The notes: generated by a model from the letters alone, not told the origin. 46,989 bases of DNA from Verrucomicrobiaceae bacterium (GCA_027487315.1 JAIYDW010000149.1:1-46989); one strand, 5' to 3'; positions 1-7,512 are shown, counted from the first letter of the stretch. Numbers and translations: made by a program.

Positions 1-102
1 ACCGGATGATGCCAATTCGCTTATAGCGCAGGCTTGGCACCTTGGATCGTGTTCGTTTTCCCACCCCGGCGGATGTCCGTGGTCTTTGTAAGTTTCGCTC
101 AT
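1..102 (-). CDS. Partial small protein, 5' end only
   Basis: An open frame runs leftward from an ATG at 102 off the window edge, giving 34 residues. A purine-rich AAAGGA lies about 7 bases upstream of the ATG and supports the start. The peptide begins MSETYKDHGH and contains two cysteines spaced C-x2-C (RCQAC) after a histidine-rich start, which could be the beginning of a small zinc-binding protein. It follows the ParB-like gene by 16 bases on the same strand, so it is probably the next gene of the element operon. I do not recognise the family. Confidence 0.5.
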   Translation of the reverse strand, partial: MSETYKDHGHPPGWENEHDPRCQACAISELASSG

Positions 103-118
103 GGCATATCCTTTCCGT

Positions 119-1546
119 TCACTCCCCCACCACCCCCGCCATCGCCGTCATCCCCTCCAACGGATCCACCGCCCCATCGCTCTCGATGCACAGCATCAGC
201 ATCAGCGCCCACCGGATCGCCCCCCGCTGCCCCATATCCCCCTGCACCCGCTCCCACAGCGCATCATACCCCCGGCACCCCGTCCACGCCTCCGCCGCCC
301 CCGCATCCACATCCGACGCCGCATGCACCAGGTGCGGCAGCAGCAGCTCCCACACCCCCGTCGTCATCGCCGCCGCCGGCCGCAGCGTGATCCGCTCCAT
401 GATCCCCCCCAAAATCACCTTCATCCGCACCCCCATCTCATCTTCATATTCCGCCTCCTCATCCACCGCCACCTTCACCCCACCCCCATCCCCCAAATCC
501 GCCCCGATCACCTCCACCGCACCCTCATCCTCATCACCGGCCTCCCGCTCACCCAATCCGCAATCCGCATTCCGCAATCCGCAATTCTGAGCCTCCGCCA
601 TGATGAGCAGCTTTTTATTCACCAGCCGCACCATCTCATCCTTATGGAGCGGCGCCGCCACGATCTGCACCGGCACCCCCACCGCCTTCGCCCGCTCCTC
701 CCAGGAAAGCCGCACATCCCCCCGCACCGGAAACCCATCCGCAAATTCAAAATCCCCCCACGGCTGCCCACTCTCCCCCTGCACAAACGTCCCCTTCCCC
801 TCCCACGGCACCACCTCATACCCATCCGCCATAGGAAACTTCCGCTTCAACCCCGGCACCTTCCCCTCCCACTCCTTCCGCCACTTATTCGGCATCACAT
901 AAGTCGCCTGGATGAAAGCCTTCGCCTGCCCGTGACTCATCACATCCCCCGTCACCTGATCCTTCAAAACCAGCTGCGTCACCTTCCGTCTGTCCTCCCC
1001 CTCCACCTCCAGCAAAAGCTCCGCCGTATTCACCGAAAGCACCCCCTTCGCCAGCGCCACCTTCGCCGCACTCGGCAGCCCCGCCTCCAAATCCAGCCAA
1101 AGCTGCACCCGCTCCACCTTCACCCCCATCGCCGGTGCCAGCTCCGCCGCCGTCATCCCCAGCGCCACCCCACCCCGCGCCGCCACACACCGCTCCCAGC
1201 TATCCAGCGCATCCGTATGCCCGTGATCTTGCAGCAGATACCGATACGCCGCCGCCTCATCCTCAAACTCCACCACCACCTGATCACACACCTCCCACCC
1301 CAAAAGCCGCATCGCATCCAGCCGCCTGTGCCCCTTCAGCACGTAATCCCCATCCACCCGCACCCACACATGGATCGCATCTTGCAGCCCGATCGCCGCC
1401 AGCGACTCCGCCAGCACCTCCACCCCCCGATACACCCCCTGCCGCGGATTCTTCTCCCAATCCCTGACCCGCGCCAAACTCCGCCCCCGCACCAAAGTCC
1501 CCACCGTCTTAGTCTCATTCATCGTCGTCGTCATAGTCATACTCAT
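119..1546 (-). CDS. ParB/Spo0J-like nuclease-fold protein of the integrated element
   Basis: 475 residues. The N-terminal 100 residues fit a ParB-type nucleotidase domain: an NPR segment near residue 33, a stretch beginning LAESLAAIGLQDAIHV, and the GHRR motif at residues 72-75 followed by LDAMRLLG. Residues 100-230 probably form a helical DNA-binding part. The rest is not recognisable. Residues about 320-331 are encoded by a short tandem repeat (553-587) and are followed by an acidic linker rich in D, E and G. Orphan ParB-like proteins of this kind are common in phages and islands and need not act in partition; no ParA partner is in view. The first of several ATGs was taken as start; one a few codons downstream is possible. 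It lies 20 bases after the helicase-methyltransferase gene in the same operon. Confidence 0.7.
   Translation of the reverse strand: MSMTMTTTMNETKTVGTLVRGRSLARVRDWEKNPRQGVYRGVEVLAESLAAIGLQDAIHVWVRVDGDYVLKGHRRLDAMRLLGWEVCDQVVVEFEDEAAAYRYLLQDHGHTDALDSWERCVAARGGVALGMTAAELAPAMGVKVERVQLWLDLEAGLPSAAKVALAKGVLSVNTAELLLEVEGEDRRKVTQLVLKDQVTGDVMSHGQAKAFIQATYVMPNKWRKEWEGKVPGLKRKFPMADGYEVVPWEGKGTFVQGESGQPWGDFEFADGFPVRGDVRLSWEERAKAVGVPVQIVAAPLHKDEMVRLVNKKLLIMAEAQNCGLRNADCGLGEREAGDEDEGAVEVIGADLGDGGGVKVAVDEEAEYEDEMGVRMKVILGGIMERITLRPAAAMTTGVWELLLPHLVHAASDVDAGAAEAWTGCRGYDALWERVQGDMGQRGAIRWALMLMLCIESDGAVDPLEGMTAMAGVVGE
553..587 (-). repeat. AATCCGC/ATTCCGC tandem mini-repeat inside a coding region
   Basis: About five imperfect copies of a 7-base unit (AATCCGC or ATTCCGC on the + strand) lie in frame inside the ParB-like gene. 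A related tract is at 35520-35550 in an intergenic region. The purine-rich strand is minus. Confidence 0.7.
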
Positions 1547-1566
1547 GTTAGAAATCAGTTAGAAAA

Positions 1567-3768
1567 TCAAAGCAGCGCCAGCTGCGCCCGTGCATTCCTC
1601 AAATTCATCGCCGCCTGCTTGAAATAGCTCTCCTTCAGCTCACTCCCCACAAAACGCCGCCCCAGCTCCAGCGCCCCCACCCCCTCACTCCCGATCCCCG
1701 TAAAAGGCGAATACACCAGATCCCCCTCATTCGTCCACAGCTCGATCGCCCGCTCGATCACATCCAACTGCAAAGGGCAGATATGCCGCTCATCCGCCTC
1801 ATCCCGCGCCCCATCCTTATTCAGCACCCGCCCCTGATCCACCGTCATCCACACCGGACTCGCCACCTCCTGCCACCAGTCCACCGGATACCGCGTCACA
1901 TCCTTCGTCACTGGCCTCGGATTCTCCCCCGGCTTGCGAAACACCAGCAGATAATCCGCACACCCCACCCGCGAATCACAGCTATCCGCCTTCAGCGTCT
2001 TATACAGCAGCCCATGTGCCTTCGTCCGCTGCATCTCCGTCACCGGACTCTTCCAAATGCAGATCCGCGAATGAAACAAAAAACCCCGTCTCCAAAACGC
2101 CCGAATAATCTCCCCGCTAAAATCCTGAAACTCGATCCGCCCATGCTTCCACTTCGTGCTCAGCAGATCCACACAATGCACCGCCACCTCACGCCCTGGC
2201 ACCATCACCCGCGCCATCTCATCGATCAAAAGCTCAAAATGCCCCGTGAACTCCTCCAGACTCGCGCAGTTCCCCATATCCTGCGGATCATCCGAATACG
2301 TAAACAGATCCGCAAACGGCGGGGAAAACACCGCAAAATCCACCGACTCATCCGCCATCCCCCGCGCCACCCGCACACAATCCCCGTGATGCAATACCCA
2401 CCCATCACCCGTCAAAGTATCAATGTCTGTTTTCATCGTCTTCTTCATCTTGTTCTCTGATTTGAAAGCCTCCGCCGCCAGCCGCATCCGCGACTGCATC
2501 TCCGCATGCTGATCCATCTTTCGCCGGATCGTCTGCAAAATCGCCCCCTCCGTCCGCGCCTGCACAATGTAAGCATTCACCTCCCGCACCTGGCCGAATC
2601 GATAGCTCCTCCGCAGCGCCTGATAAAAATCCTCAAAGGAATACGACAGCCCCACAAACGCCACATTCCGGCAATGCTGCCAGTTCATCCCAAAACCACA
2701 AATGGATGGCTTACTGATCATCACCCGGCATCTCCCCTCACTGAAAGCCCGCAGCTTCAACTCCTTATGCTCCGGCCTGTCCGACCCACGCACCTCCACC
2801 GCCGCAGGAATCCGCAGCACCAGCTCATCCGCCTCCACATTCGTATTGCACCACACCAGCCAAGCCTCATCAGATCCATTCACCAGCTCCGCCACCGCCT
2901 CCGCCCGCGCCGCCGCCGTCTCCCTCAGCTCCCGGTGCATCGTCGTCGCAGAAAGCGTCGCATGCTTGAAAAGCTCATCACTGCCCACCGGCGCAGACTC
3001 ATCCACCTCCACCCACACCGTCTCCATGTTCAGCGTCGGCAGCACATACCCCGCATCCTCAAACCCAATATCGGACGGCTTACCCACACACGCCGCCCAG
3101 CTCGCCACCCACTCCCAAAAATCCGCCTCCGCATGCCGCTTCAGCCGCCAATCCCCCGTATTAAAGGTATCGTTCACAAAGAACGTCGCCAGCATCTGCG
3201 CAGGACTGCACACCCCCAGAAAATCCGCATGCTGCCCGAACTCCGTGTAATCATTCGGCGAAGGCGTCGCCGTGCAGCACAGCCGATAGGGCGTCTCTGA
3301 AAACCGCGCCGTCAGCTTCCGCCGCGTCTTCCCCGTGAAATTCTTCAGAATCGAACTCTCATCCACCACCACCCCCTCAAACCGCACCTCATCGAACAAA
3401 TCCAGCTTCTCATAATTCGTGATATTGATCCCCGGCCCCACCTCCTCCGGCTGCCGCACCACCCGCGCATCGATCCCAAACCGCCTCGCCTCCTCCAGCG
3501 TCTGCGCCGCCACCGCCAGCGGCGTCAGAATGATCACCGCCCCGCCCGAATGCACAGCCACCTGCCGCGCCCATTCCAGTTGTTGCAGCGTCTTCCCCAG
3601 CCCGCACTCCTCAAACAGCGCCGCCCGCCCCTTTCGGATCGCCCACCGCGTCACATGCTCCTGAAACGGAAACAACGGCGCCACCACCACCCCAGGCTCA
3701 AAACCCGCATCGATCGCCTTCCGCGTCTTAGCCGCCACAAACTCATCATAATCCAAAAGTGCACTCAT
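1567..3768 (-). CDS. Helicase-DNA methyltransferase fusion
   Basis: 733 residues with two enzymes in one chain. Residues 1-435 form a superfamily 2 (SNF2/DEAD-like) helicase. Walker A is CGLGKT at 55-60, motif II is VVDES at 134-138, motif III is TATPS at 166-170, and a motif VI-like QALRRSYRFGQ sits at 383-393. Residues 446-733 form an amino-methyltransferase with SPPF (motif IV) at 482-485, a motif X-like segment near 662, and an FTGIG AdoMet-binding loop near 689-693. That order is the beta class, and SPPF points to N4-cytosine or N6-adenine methylation. The linker at 436-445 holds two internal methionines that could allow a separate methyltransferase product. Phages and islands use such fusions against host restriction or during their own replication; the role here is inferred. 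A repeated leader (3776-3813) ends just before the ATG. Confidence 0.85.
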   Translation of the reverse strand: MSALLDYDEFVAAKTRKAIDAGFEPGVVVAPLFPFQEHVTRWAIRKGRAALFEECGLGKTLQQLEWARQVAVHSGGAVIILTPLAVAAQTLEEARRFGIDARVVRQPEEVGPGINITNYEKLDLFDEVRFEGVVVDESSILKNFTGKTRRKLTARFSETPYRLCCTATPSPNDYTEFGQHADFLGVCSPAQMLATFFVNDTFNTGDWRLKRHAEADFWEWVASWAACVGKPSDIGFEDAGYVLPTLNMETVWVEVDESAPVGSDELFKHATLSATTMHRELRETAAARAEAVAELVNGSDEAWLVWCNTNVEADELVLRIPAAVEVRGSDRPEHKELKLRAFSEGRCRVMISKPSICGFGMNWQHCRNVAFVGLSYSFEDFYQALRRSYRFGQVREVNAYIVQARTEGAILQTIRRKMDQHAEMQSRMRLAAEAFKSENKMKKTMKTDIDTLTGDGWVLHHGDCVRVARGMADESVDFAVFSPPFADLFTYSDDPQDMGNCASLEEFTGHFELLIDEMARVMVPGREVAVHCVDLLSTKWKHGRIEFQDFSGEIIRAFWRRGFLFHSRICIWKSPVTEMQRTKAHGLLYKTLKADSCDSRVGCADYLLVFRKPGENPRPVTKDVTRYPVDWWQEVASPVWMTVDQGRVLNKDGARDEADERHICPLQLDVIERAIELWTNEGDLVYSPFTGIGSEGVGALELGRRFVGSELKESYFKQAAMNLRNARAQLALL

Positions 3769-3775
3769 AAAAAAA

Positions 3776-3813
3776 ATCCCGTTAATCCTTCAAAATCCTG
3801 TTAATCCTGTCTC
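3776..3813 (-). repeat. GGATTAAC mini-repeat leader, copy 1
   Basis: Read on minus this tract starts GAGACAGGATTAACAGGATT, continues with a further AGGATTAACGGGATT, and runs into a T-rich stretch ending at the ATG of the helicase-methyltransferase gene. Similar tracts with the same ends precede the genes starting at 5236 and 6674. Confidence 0.75.
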
Positions 3814-3822
3814 AAAAAACCC

Positions 3823-4701
3823 TCACTCCACCCCCAACCGCCGCCGCTCCGCCGCCTCATGCAGCGCATCCAGCCGCATCCGCAGCTGCCCTGGACTCAA
3901 CCCCCGAAACTCCGCCTTCACCGGCACCGGCTCCGCCCGCACCCGGATCCGCCCCACCATCTCATACACCTCATCCGTCAGCACCCGCACCTCCTCCCGC
4001 ACCCGCACCGCCTCCTCATCCTCCTCCTCATGCTCCACCTTGGCCCCACCCTTCCTGTTATGATTCCCACGCTGCACCACCTCATAACTCACCCGCGCAG
4101 ACCGCGCCTTTTGAAACCACAGCACCGCCGGCTCCCGCATCGTCAGCCTCATCCCGCACTTATCCATATCCGCCTGAATCTTCATCATCGCCGCACAGAT
4201 CGCCGAACGCTTATTCGTCGCCCGCAGCCCCCACAGCAGACCGATGCTCTCCATGCACGGCAGCGCCTCCCGCACCACCGGCCCCCGCTCCAGCATGTAG
4301 GCCAGAAGCGAAACCCGCCGCCCCAGCTCCATCAGCCCACCCGCATCCCCCTTCACCAGCTCCCCCACCCGCCACCTATCCACCATCTCCACCTCCGCCG
4401 CCCCCGCAAGATCCAGCCCACAGCACCCACCCACCAAAGCCCGATCCCCCCTACTCAGCCTCACCCCCGCCAAACCAAGGCCCGGACACAGCACCCCCAG
4501 CATCCACCACATCCGCGCCCCCATCACCACCAGCCCGGGCCTGCCCCCCACCGCATTGCACAACAGCAGAGAAAGCAAACTCAACCGCGCCGGACTCACA
4601 TCCACCCCCAGCACCCCCTCCTCCTCACGCATCAACTCATCCACCGGCGTCTCATCGACGACCGCCGCCCACATCCCATCCACCCAAGCCCCACTCATCA
4701 T
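3823..4701 (-). CDS. Unknown element protein, 292 residues
   Basis: I do not recognise this protein. The N-terminal half is rich in leucine, glycine and valine. The middle contains a conserved-looking stretch (NKRSAICAAMMKIQADMDKCG) and a tryptophan-phenylalanine segment. Residues about 215-240 are acidic, and the C-terminal 50 residues are predicted helical and charged. The start at 4701 overlaps the stop of the upstream gene in an ATGA arrangement, which implies translational coupling. The order within the operon, just before the helicase-methyltransferase, suggests an early phage or island function. The stop is followed at once by the repeat leader of the next gene. Confidence 0.6.
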   Translation of the reverse strand: MMSGAWVDGMWAAVVDETPVDELMREEEGVLGVDVSPARLSLLSLLLCNAVGGRPGLVVMGARMWWMLGVLCPGLGLAGVRLSRGDRALVGGCCGLDLAGAAEVEMVDRWRVGELVKGDAGGLMELGRRVSLLAYMLERGPVVREALPCMESIGLLWGLRATNKRSAICAAMMKIQADMDKCGMRLTMREPAVLWFQKARSARVSYEVVQRGNHNRKGGAKVEHEEEDEEAVRVREEVRVLTDEVYEMVGRIRVRAEPVPVKAEFRGLSPGQLRMRLDALHEAAERRRLGVE

Positions 4702-4928
4702 ACCCCCACCTCCTCTAGAAGCGATCTATCACCCACCCGCAGCAACCCCCGCCGCATCGCCGCCAGCTCCACCGCCTCCACCCGCCGCAGCTCCTCAAAT
4801 CGGCCCCGAAGCCACCCCAAATGCAGCCGCAACCGCGCCACCGCATCCTCAGCCTCATCATCCAGCTCAGTCACCAAAGCCAGCTCCTCCGCCATCCGCT
4901 CCACCGTCGCCAGCATCTCCCTCTTCAT
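4698..4928 (-). CDS. Small coiled-coil protein
   Basis: 76 residues from the ATG at 4928, starting MKREMLATVERM. It is nearly all charged helix with heptad-like leucines, so a short coiled coil is likely. The frame is open upstream to 5000, but that part is encoded by a CACGAAG-type mini-repeat (4935-4962). The sequence GGGGGAG directly before the ATG at 4928 is a plausible ribosome site, so the shorter form is preferred. Its stop overlaps the next start (ATGA). No family is recognised. Confidence 0.55.
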   Translation of the reverse strand: MKREMLATVERMAEELALVTELDDEAEDAVARLRLHLGWLRGRFEELRRVEAVELAAMRRGLLRVGDRSLLEEVGV

Positions 4929-4934
4929 CTCCCC

Positions 4935-4962
4935 CACGTTCGTGACTTCGTGTCTTCGTGTG
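4935..4962 (-). repeat. CACGAAG-type mini-repeat
   Basis: On minus, three imperfect copies of a CACGAAG-like unit lie between the genes at 4698-4928 and 4973-5236, slightly upstream of the former's start codon. Confidence 0.65.
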
Positions 4963-4972
4963 ACCAAAGAAC

Positions 4973-5236
4973 TCACAGCCCACCCCCTTCCCACCCACAC
5001 CCGTTCAAATTCGCCTCACGCTCCCGCCGCTCATACAAATCCCGGATCGACTCAAACCGATCCACAAACAACGTCTCATCCCCCAGCACCGCCTCACACA
5101 TCTCAATCTCCGCCCCCGCCAGCCCCCCATGATCCGGCAGCACACGCGCCCGCACCCTCGCCTCCAGCAACATCCCAGGCAAAGGCGAAACCGCCACCCC
5201 ATCCTCATTCAAAAGAAAACTTGTAGTCATACTCAT
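4973..5236 (-). CDS. Unknown element protein, 87 residues
   Basis: The protein begins MSMTTSFLLNEDGVAVSP and contains a central acidic segment ending in a helix with RFESIRDLYERREREAN. No known domain is recognised. The ATG at 5236 directly follows the second copy of the GGATTAAC leader repeat and the T-rich stretch after it. The gene is in line with the leftward operon, about 45 bases before the coiled-coil gene. Confidence 0.6.
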   Translation of the reverse strand: MSMTTSFLLNEDGVAVSPLPGMLLEARVRARVLPDHGGLAGAEIEMCEAVLGDETLFVDRFESIRDLYERREREANLNGCGWEGGGL

Positions 5237-5243
5237 AAAAAAA

Positions 5244-5263
5244 ATCCGTTAAATCCCGTCTCA
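5244..5263 (-). repeat. GGATTAAC mini-repeat leader, copy 2
   Basis: A shortened copy: on minus it begins GAGACGGGATTTAACGGATT, followed by eight T and the ATG at 5236. It abuts a CACGGAGG-type tract at 5271-5300, and the stop of the upstream gene lies at its edge. Confidence 0.7.
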
Positions 5264-5521
5264 AAAACTCCCTCCGTGCCCTCCGCGTCCTCCGTGCGAA
5301 CCCCCACCCGGATACTGCCCACTAGCCACCCTCGAACTCACATCCTCCACATCCGCCCACCGATAAAACACCGAATCCCGCCCCCGCCCCGTCTTCCGCA
5401 CACACGGCCGCAGCCACCCAAACTTCACCGCATCCTCAAAGACCCCACGCTTCAAATAAGTGATCGCCTCACTTTGCGACATATGGTGAGACATCGGCAC
5501 CCTGGACACCCGCGCACTCAC
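5261..5521 (-). CDS. Small DNA-binding-like protein with repeat-encoded tail
   Basis: 86 residues from a GTG at 5521 that overlaps the upstream stop (GTGA). The central part (SQSEAITYLKRGVFEDAVKFGWLRP) reads like a short helix-turn-helix or excisionase-like fold, but this is a weak resemblance. The last dozen residues are a glycine-rich tail (GGSHGGRGGHGGSF) encoded by the CACGGAGG repeat at 5271-5300, so the tail probably has no conserved role. A later in-frame ATG (MSHHMSQS) is an alternative start. Confidence 0.55.
   Translation of the reverse strand: MSARVSRVPMSHHMSQSEAITYLKRGVFEDAVKFGWLRPCVRKTGRGRDSVFYRWADVEDVSSRVASGQYPGGGSHGGRGGHGGSF
5271..5300 (-). repeat. CACGGAGG-type mini-repeat
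   Basis: On minus, three imperfect CACGGAGG/CGCGGAGG units lie in tandem. They encode the C-terminal tail of the gene ending at 5261. A second tract of the same family is at 7064-7094. Confidence 0.7.
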
Positions 5522-6351
5522 AGCCCGCCCCCCTTCTCCATATTGTTCAACCGCATCAGCCCCACCTCAAGCGCCTTCAAAGTCTTCAAAGTCGGCAGCT
5601 TCCCCGCCCTGAAATCCTTCACCGCCTGATCACTCAACCCCGAAGCCCTCGTCAAATCCACCATCCACAGCCTCCTCAACATTCTCCCCTTCTCAAACCG
5701 CCCCCAGGCCACCCGCACCCGCCCCAACGTCGCCTCCACCACCTCCACATGCGCCCGCAGCACCGGCAGCGCCCCCCGCACCCACCCCACCATCTCCATC
5801 GTCCACGCCATCCCCCGCTCCAGCCCATTCAAAAACACCCCCTCAGTCCCACCCATCTTCCGCACCGCCCCAATCATCATCGACCTCGGCGAATCCATCC
5901 GATTCATCCTCTTCGAAAGCGCCTTGTATTCCGCCACCAGCCCCGCCTGCTCCTCACAAATCTCCCGCCCAGGCCGCCCACCCGCCCCACGCATCGCCCG
6001 CCCAAACCCCTCCGCCAAAACAGACCCCACCCGCCCAAACGGTACCGCCCGCACCACCCGCAGCTTCTTCTTCCCCCGCCGCACCCGCGCCTCCAAAATC
6101 GCCCGCGCCTTCCGCACCTTCCCCTCCGCCCCCAACTGCCACCCCCCATCCACGATCGGCACCGAAACCTCCACCGGCAGCTCCCCCAAAATCTCCACCT
6201 CCAGCTTCACCTCCTCCAGCTTCAGCAACCCCCGCCGAAACAGCGCAAAATTCACCTTCTTCTCATCCTCATTGCACCCCGGCATATCCCGCCACCGATA
6301 CCCATTAAAAGACATCTCCCACGGCCTCAAAACAGCAGCAGCCTCACACAT
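5518..6351 (-). CDS. Unknown protein with C-terminal HTH-like segment
   Basis: 277 residues from an ATG at 6351, two bases after the upstream stop. The C-terminal 45 residues (DLTRASGLSDQAVKDFRAG then LPTLKTLKALEVGLMRL) resemble a lambda-repressor or XRE-type helix-turn-helix, in which a short helix-turn is followed by a helix ending in a leucine-rich segment. The N-terminal 230 residues are basic and not recognised; a KVRKARAILEARVRRGKKK stretch could bind nucleic acid. It may regulate the element or act in its replication; neither is shown. The next gene overlaps its stop. Confidence 0.55.
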   Translation of the reverse strand: MCEAAAVLRPWEMSFNGYRWRDMPGCNEDEKKVNFALFRRGLLKLEEVKLEVEILGELPVEVSVPIVDGGWQLGAEGKVRKARAILEARVRRGKKKLRVVRAVPFGRVGSVLAEGFGRAMRGAGGRPGREICEEQAGLVAEYKALSKRMNRMDSPRSMMIGAVRKMGGTEGVFLNGLERGMAWTMEMVGWVRGALPVLRAHVEVVEATLGRVRVAWGRFEKGRMLRRLWMVDLTRASGLSDQAVKDFRAGKLPTLKTLKALEVGLMRLNNMEKGGGL

Positions 6352-6353
6352 AC

Positions 6354-6674
6354 TCACATCACCCCCCCTTCCATCTTCACCGGATCCTGATTCAACCCAC
6401 CCTCCACCCGCCCCACCCATCCGCCATCCCCGCGACTCACCACCCGCATCATCGGCCTCGGCGTAATCCGCCCTAGCCCCTCCTCTCTGCCACGCGCCCG
6501 CCCCGCATCATAAGCCTCATCAATCGCCCGCCTCACCGACCCCGCATCCCCGCCCCCCCGTCTCCGCCTCGGCCTCATCGGCCGCAGCACAAACGCCAAA
6601 ACAATCGCCAAACAAAGCACCGCCCCCGTCACCATCCCACCCAAAAAAAGCTCACTGTTAGAATAAAGAGTCAT
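6354..6674 (-). CDS. Single-pass membrane protein, 106 residues
   Basis: Residues 10-32 form one hydrophobic segment (FLGGMVTGAVLCLAIVLAFVL), followed by a very basic stretch (RPMRPRRRRGGG), so the C-terminal part should face the cytoplasm. The remainder is a charged helix and a variable tail. It could be a phage holin-like or small accessory membrane protein; the sequence alone does not decide. The ATG lies nine bases after the third copy of the GGATTAAC leader repeat. Confidence 0.6.
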   Translation of the reverse strand: MTLYSNSELFLGGMVTGAVLCLAIVLAFVLRPMRPRRRRGGGDAGSVRRAIDEAYDAGRARGREEGLGRITPRPMMRVVSRGDGGWVGRVEGGLNQDPVKMEGGVM

Positions 6675-6682
6675 AATATTAA

Positions 6683-6718
6683 AATCCCGTTAATCCTGAA
6701 ATCCTGTAAATCCTGTCT
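6683..6718 (-). repeat. GGATTAAC mini-repeat leader, copy 3
   Basis: On minus, GAGACAGGATTTACAGG is followed by AGGATTAACGGGATTTT, ending nine bases before the ATG at 6674. The tract also encodes the last residues (ETGFTGFQD) and the TAA stop of the upstream gene. Confidence 0.75.
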
Positions 6719-6977
6719 CCAAAGCAGCCACCTCCGCCTTCAGCATCCGCCCCCACATCGGCGTCCCACTCACAGCCGCCAGCCACGCCACCTCCGGCGT
6801 CACCTCACGCACCCGCACCATCTCCACCGGCACCGTCGGCAGCAGTTCAAACACCCGCCGCACCTTCCGCTCCGCCTCCATCGCCGCCACCCAATCCACC
6901 TCCGCCCGCACCAACACCATCACCGTGTAGCAATACAAAGCCGACTCAAACCCCATCAACACCTCAAAGCACCTCAT
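6690..6977 (-). CDS. Unknown element protein, 95 residues
   Basis: From the ATG at 6977, which shares one base with the upstream stop (TGATG), so coupling is likely. It begins MRCFEVLMGFESALYC and is mostly helical. The last nine residues (ETGFTGFQD) and the stop are encoded by the mini-repeat at 6683-6718, so the repeat has replaced or extended the natural end of the gene. No family is recognised. Confidence 0.5.
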   Translation of the reverse strand: MRCFEVLMGFESALYCYTVMVLVRAEVDWVAAMEAERKVRRVFELLPTVPVEMVRVREVTPEVAWLAAVSGTPMWGRMLKAEVAALETGFTGFQD

Positions 6978-7198
6978 CACGCGCCCCTCCCTTCCATCAT
7001 CGGCCTCACCCGCCCCGCCGAAACCTCCTCCACCCACGCCGCAGACGCCCCCACCATCATCATCCCTCCGTGTCCCTCCGCGCCCTCCGTGCGCAACCTC
7101 ACCTCCCCCGCAATCGCCCCACTACACATCGCCGGCATCCCTCGCGACTGCTCGCCAGCCCCATCACATCTTCTCAAACTGGTTGTTTCATTGATCAT
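6977..7198 (-). CDS. Unknown element protein, 73 residues, interrupted by repeat
   Basis: The frame from an ATG at 7198 begins MINETTSLRRC and ends SAGRVRPMMEGRGA. Its middle (VRLRTEGAEGHGG) is encoded by the CACGGAGG repeat at 7064-7094. Directly after that repeat come three ATG codons in a row preceded by GGAGGG, so translation of a shorter C-terminal protein from about 7063 is possible. Either one gene carries a repeat insertion, or two small genes are joined through the repeat. Confidence 0.4.
   Translation of the reverse strand: MINETTSLRRCDGAGEQSRGMPAMCSGAIAGEVRLRTEGAEGHGGMMMVGASAAWVEEVSAGRVRPMMEGRGA
7064..7094 (-). repeat. CACGGAGG-type mini-repeat, second copy
   Basis: On minus, three imperfect units (CGGAGGGCGCGGAGGG, then ACACGGAGGG) lie just before a run of three ATG codons in the gene at 6977-7198. 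Confidence 0.7.
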
Positions 7199-7247
7199 TA
7201 GCGTTGTCCTCCGCTTGGTTTTTTTTGTTTTGGTTGTTCCCTGAAAA

Positions 7248-7433
7248 TCATCCCGACATCTCCACCGGCTCCTGCATCGTCAAAATCTCCAATCTCCCAG
7301 ATCGTCTCACCTCCATCACGATTCTCAGAAGCCCCTGCCGCGCCAAATCCGCCGCACTCAACCGCGTCGAATTTTCCACCTCAGTCAGCGCCTCCGCCAA
7401 CTCTTCATCCAGTTTCGTGTGAACCGATCTCAT
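7248..7433 (-). CDS. Ribbon-helix-helix-like regulator, leftward
   Basis: 61 residues, starting MRSVHTKLDEELAEALTEVE and continuing NSTRLSAADLARQGLLRIVMEVRRSG. The pattern of a short beta strand followed by two helices fits an Arc/MetJ/CopG-type ribbon-helix-helix DNA-binding protein. It is the first gene of the leftward element operon and is divergent from a second protein of the same type at 7513, with an 80-base control region between them. It probably represses one or both promoters; that is inferred from position and fold. Confidence 0.6.
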   Translation of the reverse strand: MRSVHTKLDEELAEALTEVENSTRLSAADLARQGLLRIVMEVRRSGRLEILTMQEPVEMSG

Positions 7434-7498
7434 GTTGGCATTGTTGGCAGAGTTGAAAATGATTGCAACAACTTTTTGTTGGCAAAGTCAACTTTTTG
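7433..7498. promoter_or_regulatory. Putative operator between divergent regulators
   Basis: The gap between the two ribbon-helix-helix genes is full of repeats. CAACTTTTTG occurs at 7469-7478 and 7489-7498, spaced exactly 20 bases, about two helical turns. TGTTGGCA occurs at 7433, 7442 and 7477. An inverted pair CAACA/TGTTG brackets the T-run at 7466-7481. Such spacing suits cooperative binding by ribbon-helix-helix dimers. Confidence 0.55.
7462..7491 (-). promoter_or_regulatory. Putative promoter of the leftward element operon
   Basis: On minus, TTGACT (7491-7486) is followed after 18 bases by TGCAAT (7467-7462), 29 bases before the ATG at 7433. The repeats of the putative operator cover both boxes. 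Confidence 0.45.
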
Positions 7499-7512
7499 AT
7501 ACAGGCTCCCAA

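Noticed and set aside
553-587. Frameshift or sequencing error in the ParB-like gene
   Set aside because: The repeat keeps the frame and the same unit type is found elsewhere in the window, so it is a real insertion.
101-1627. Long open frame of 508 codons opposite the ParB-like gene
   Set aside because: The translation is almost all P, H, R, L and I, as expected for the antisense of a G-ending-codon gene. It has no domain and no start context.
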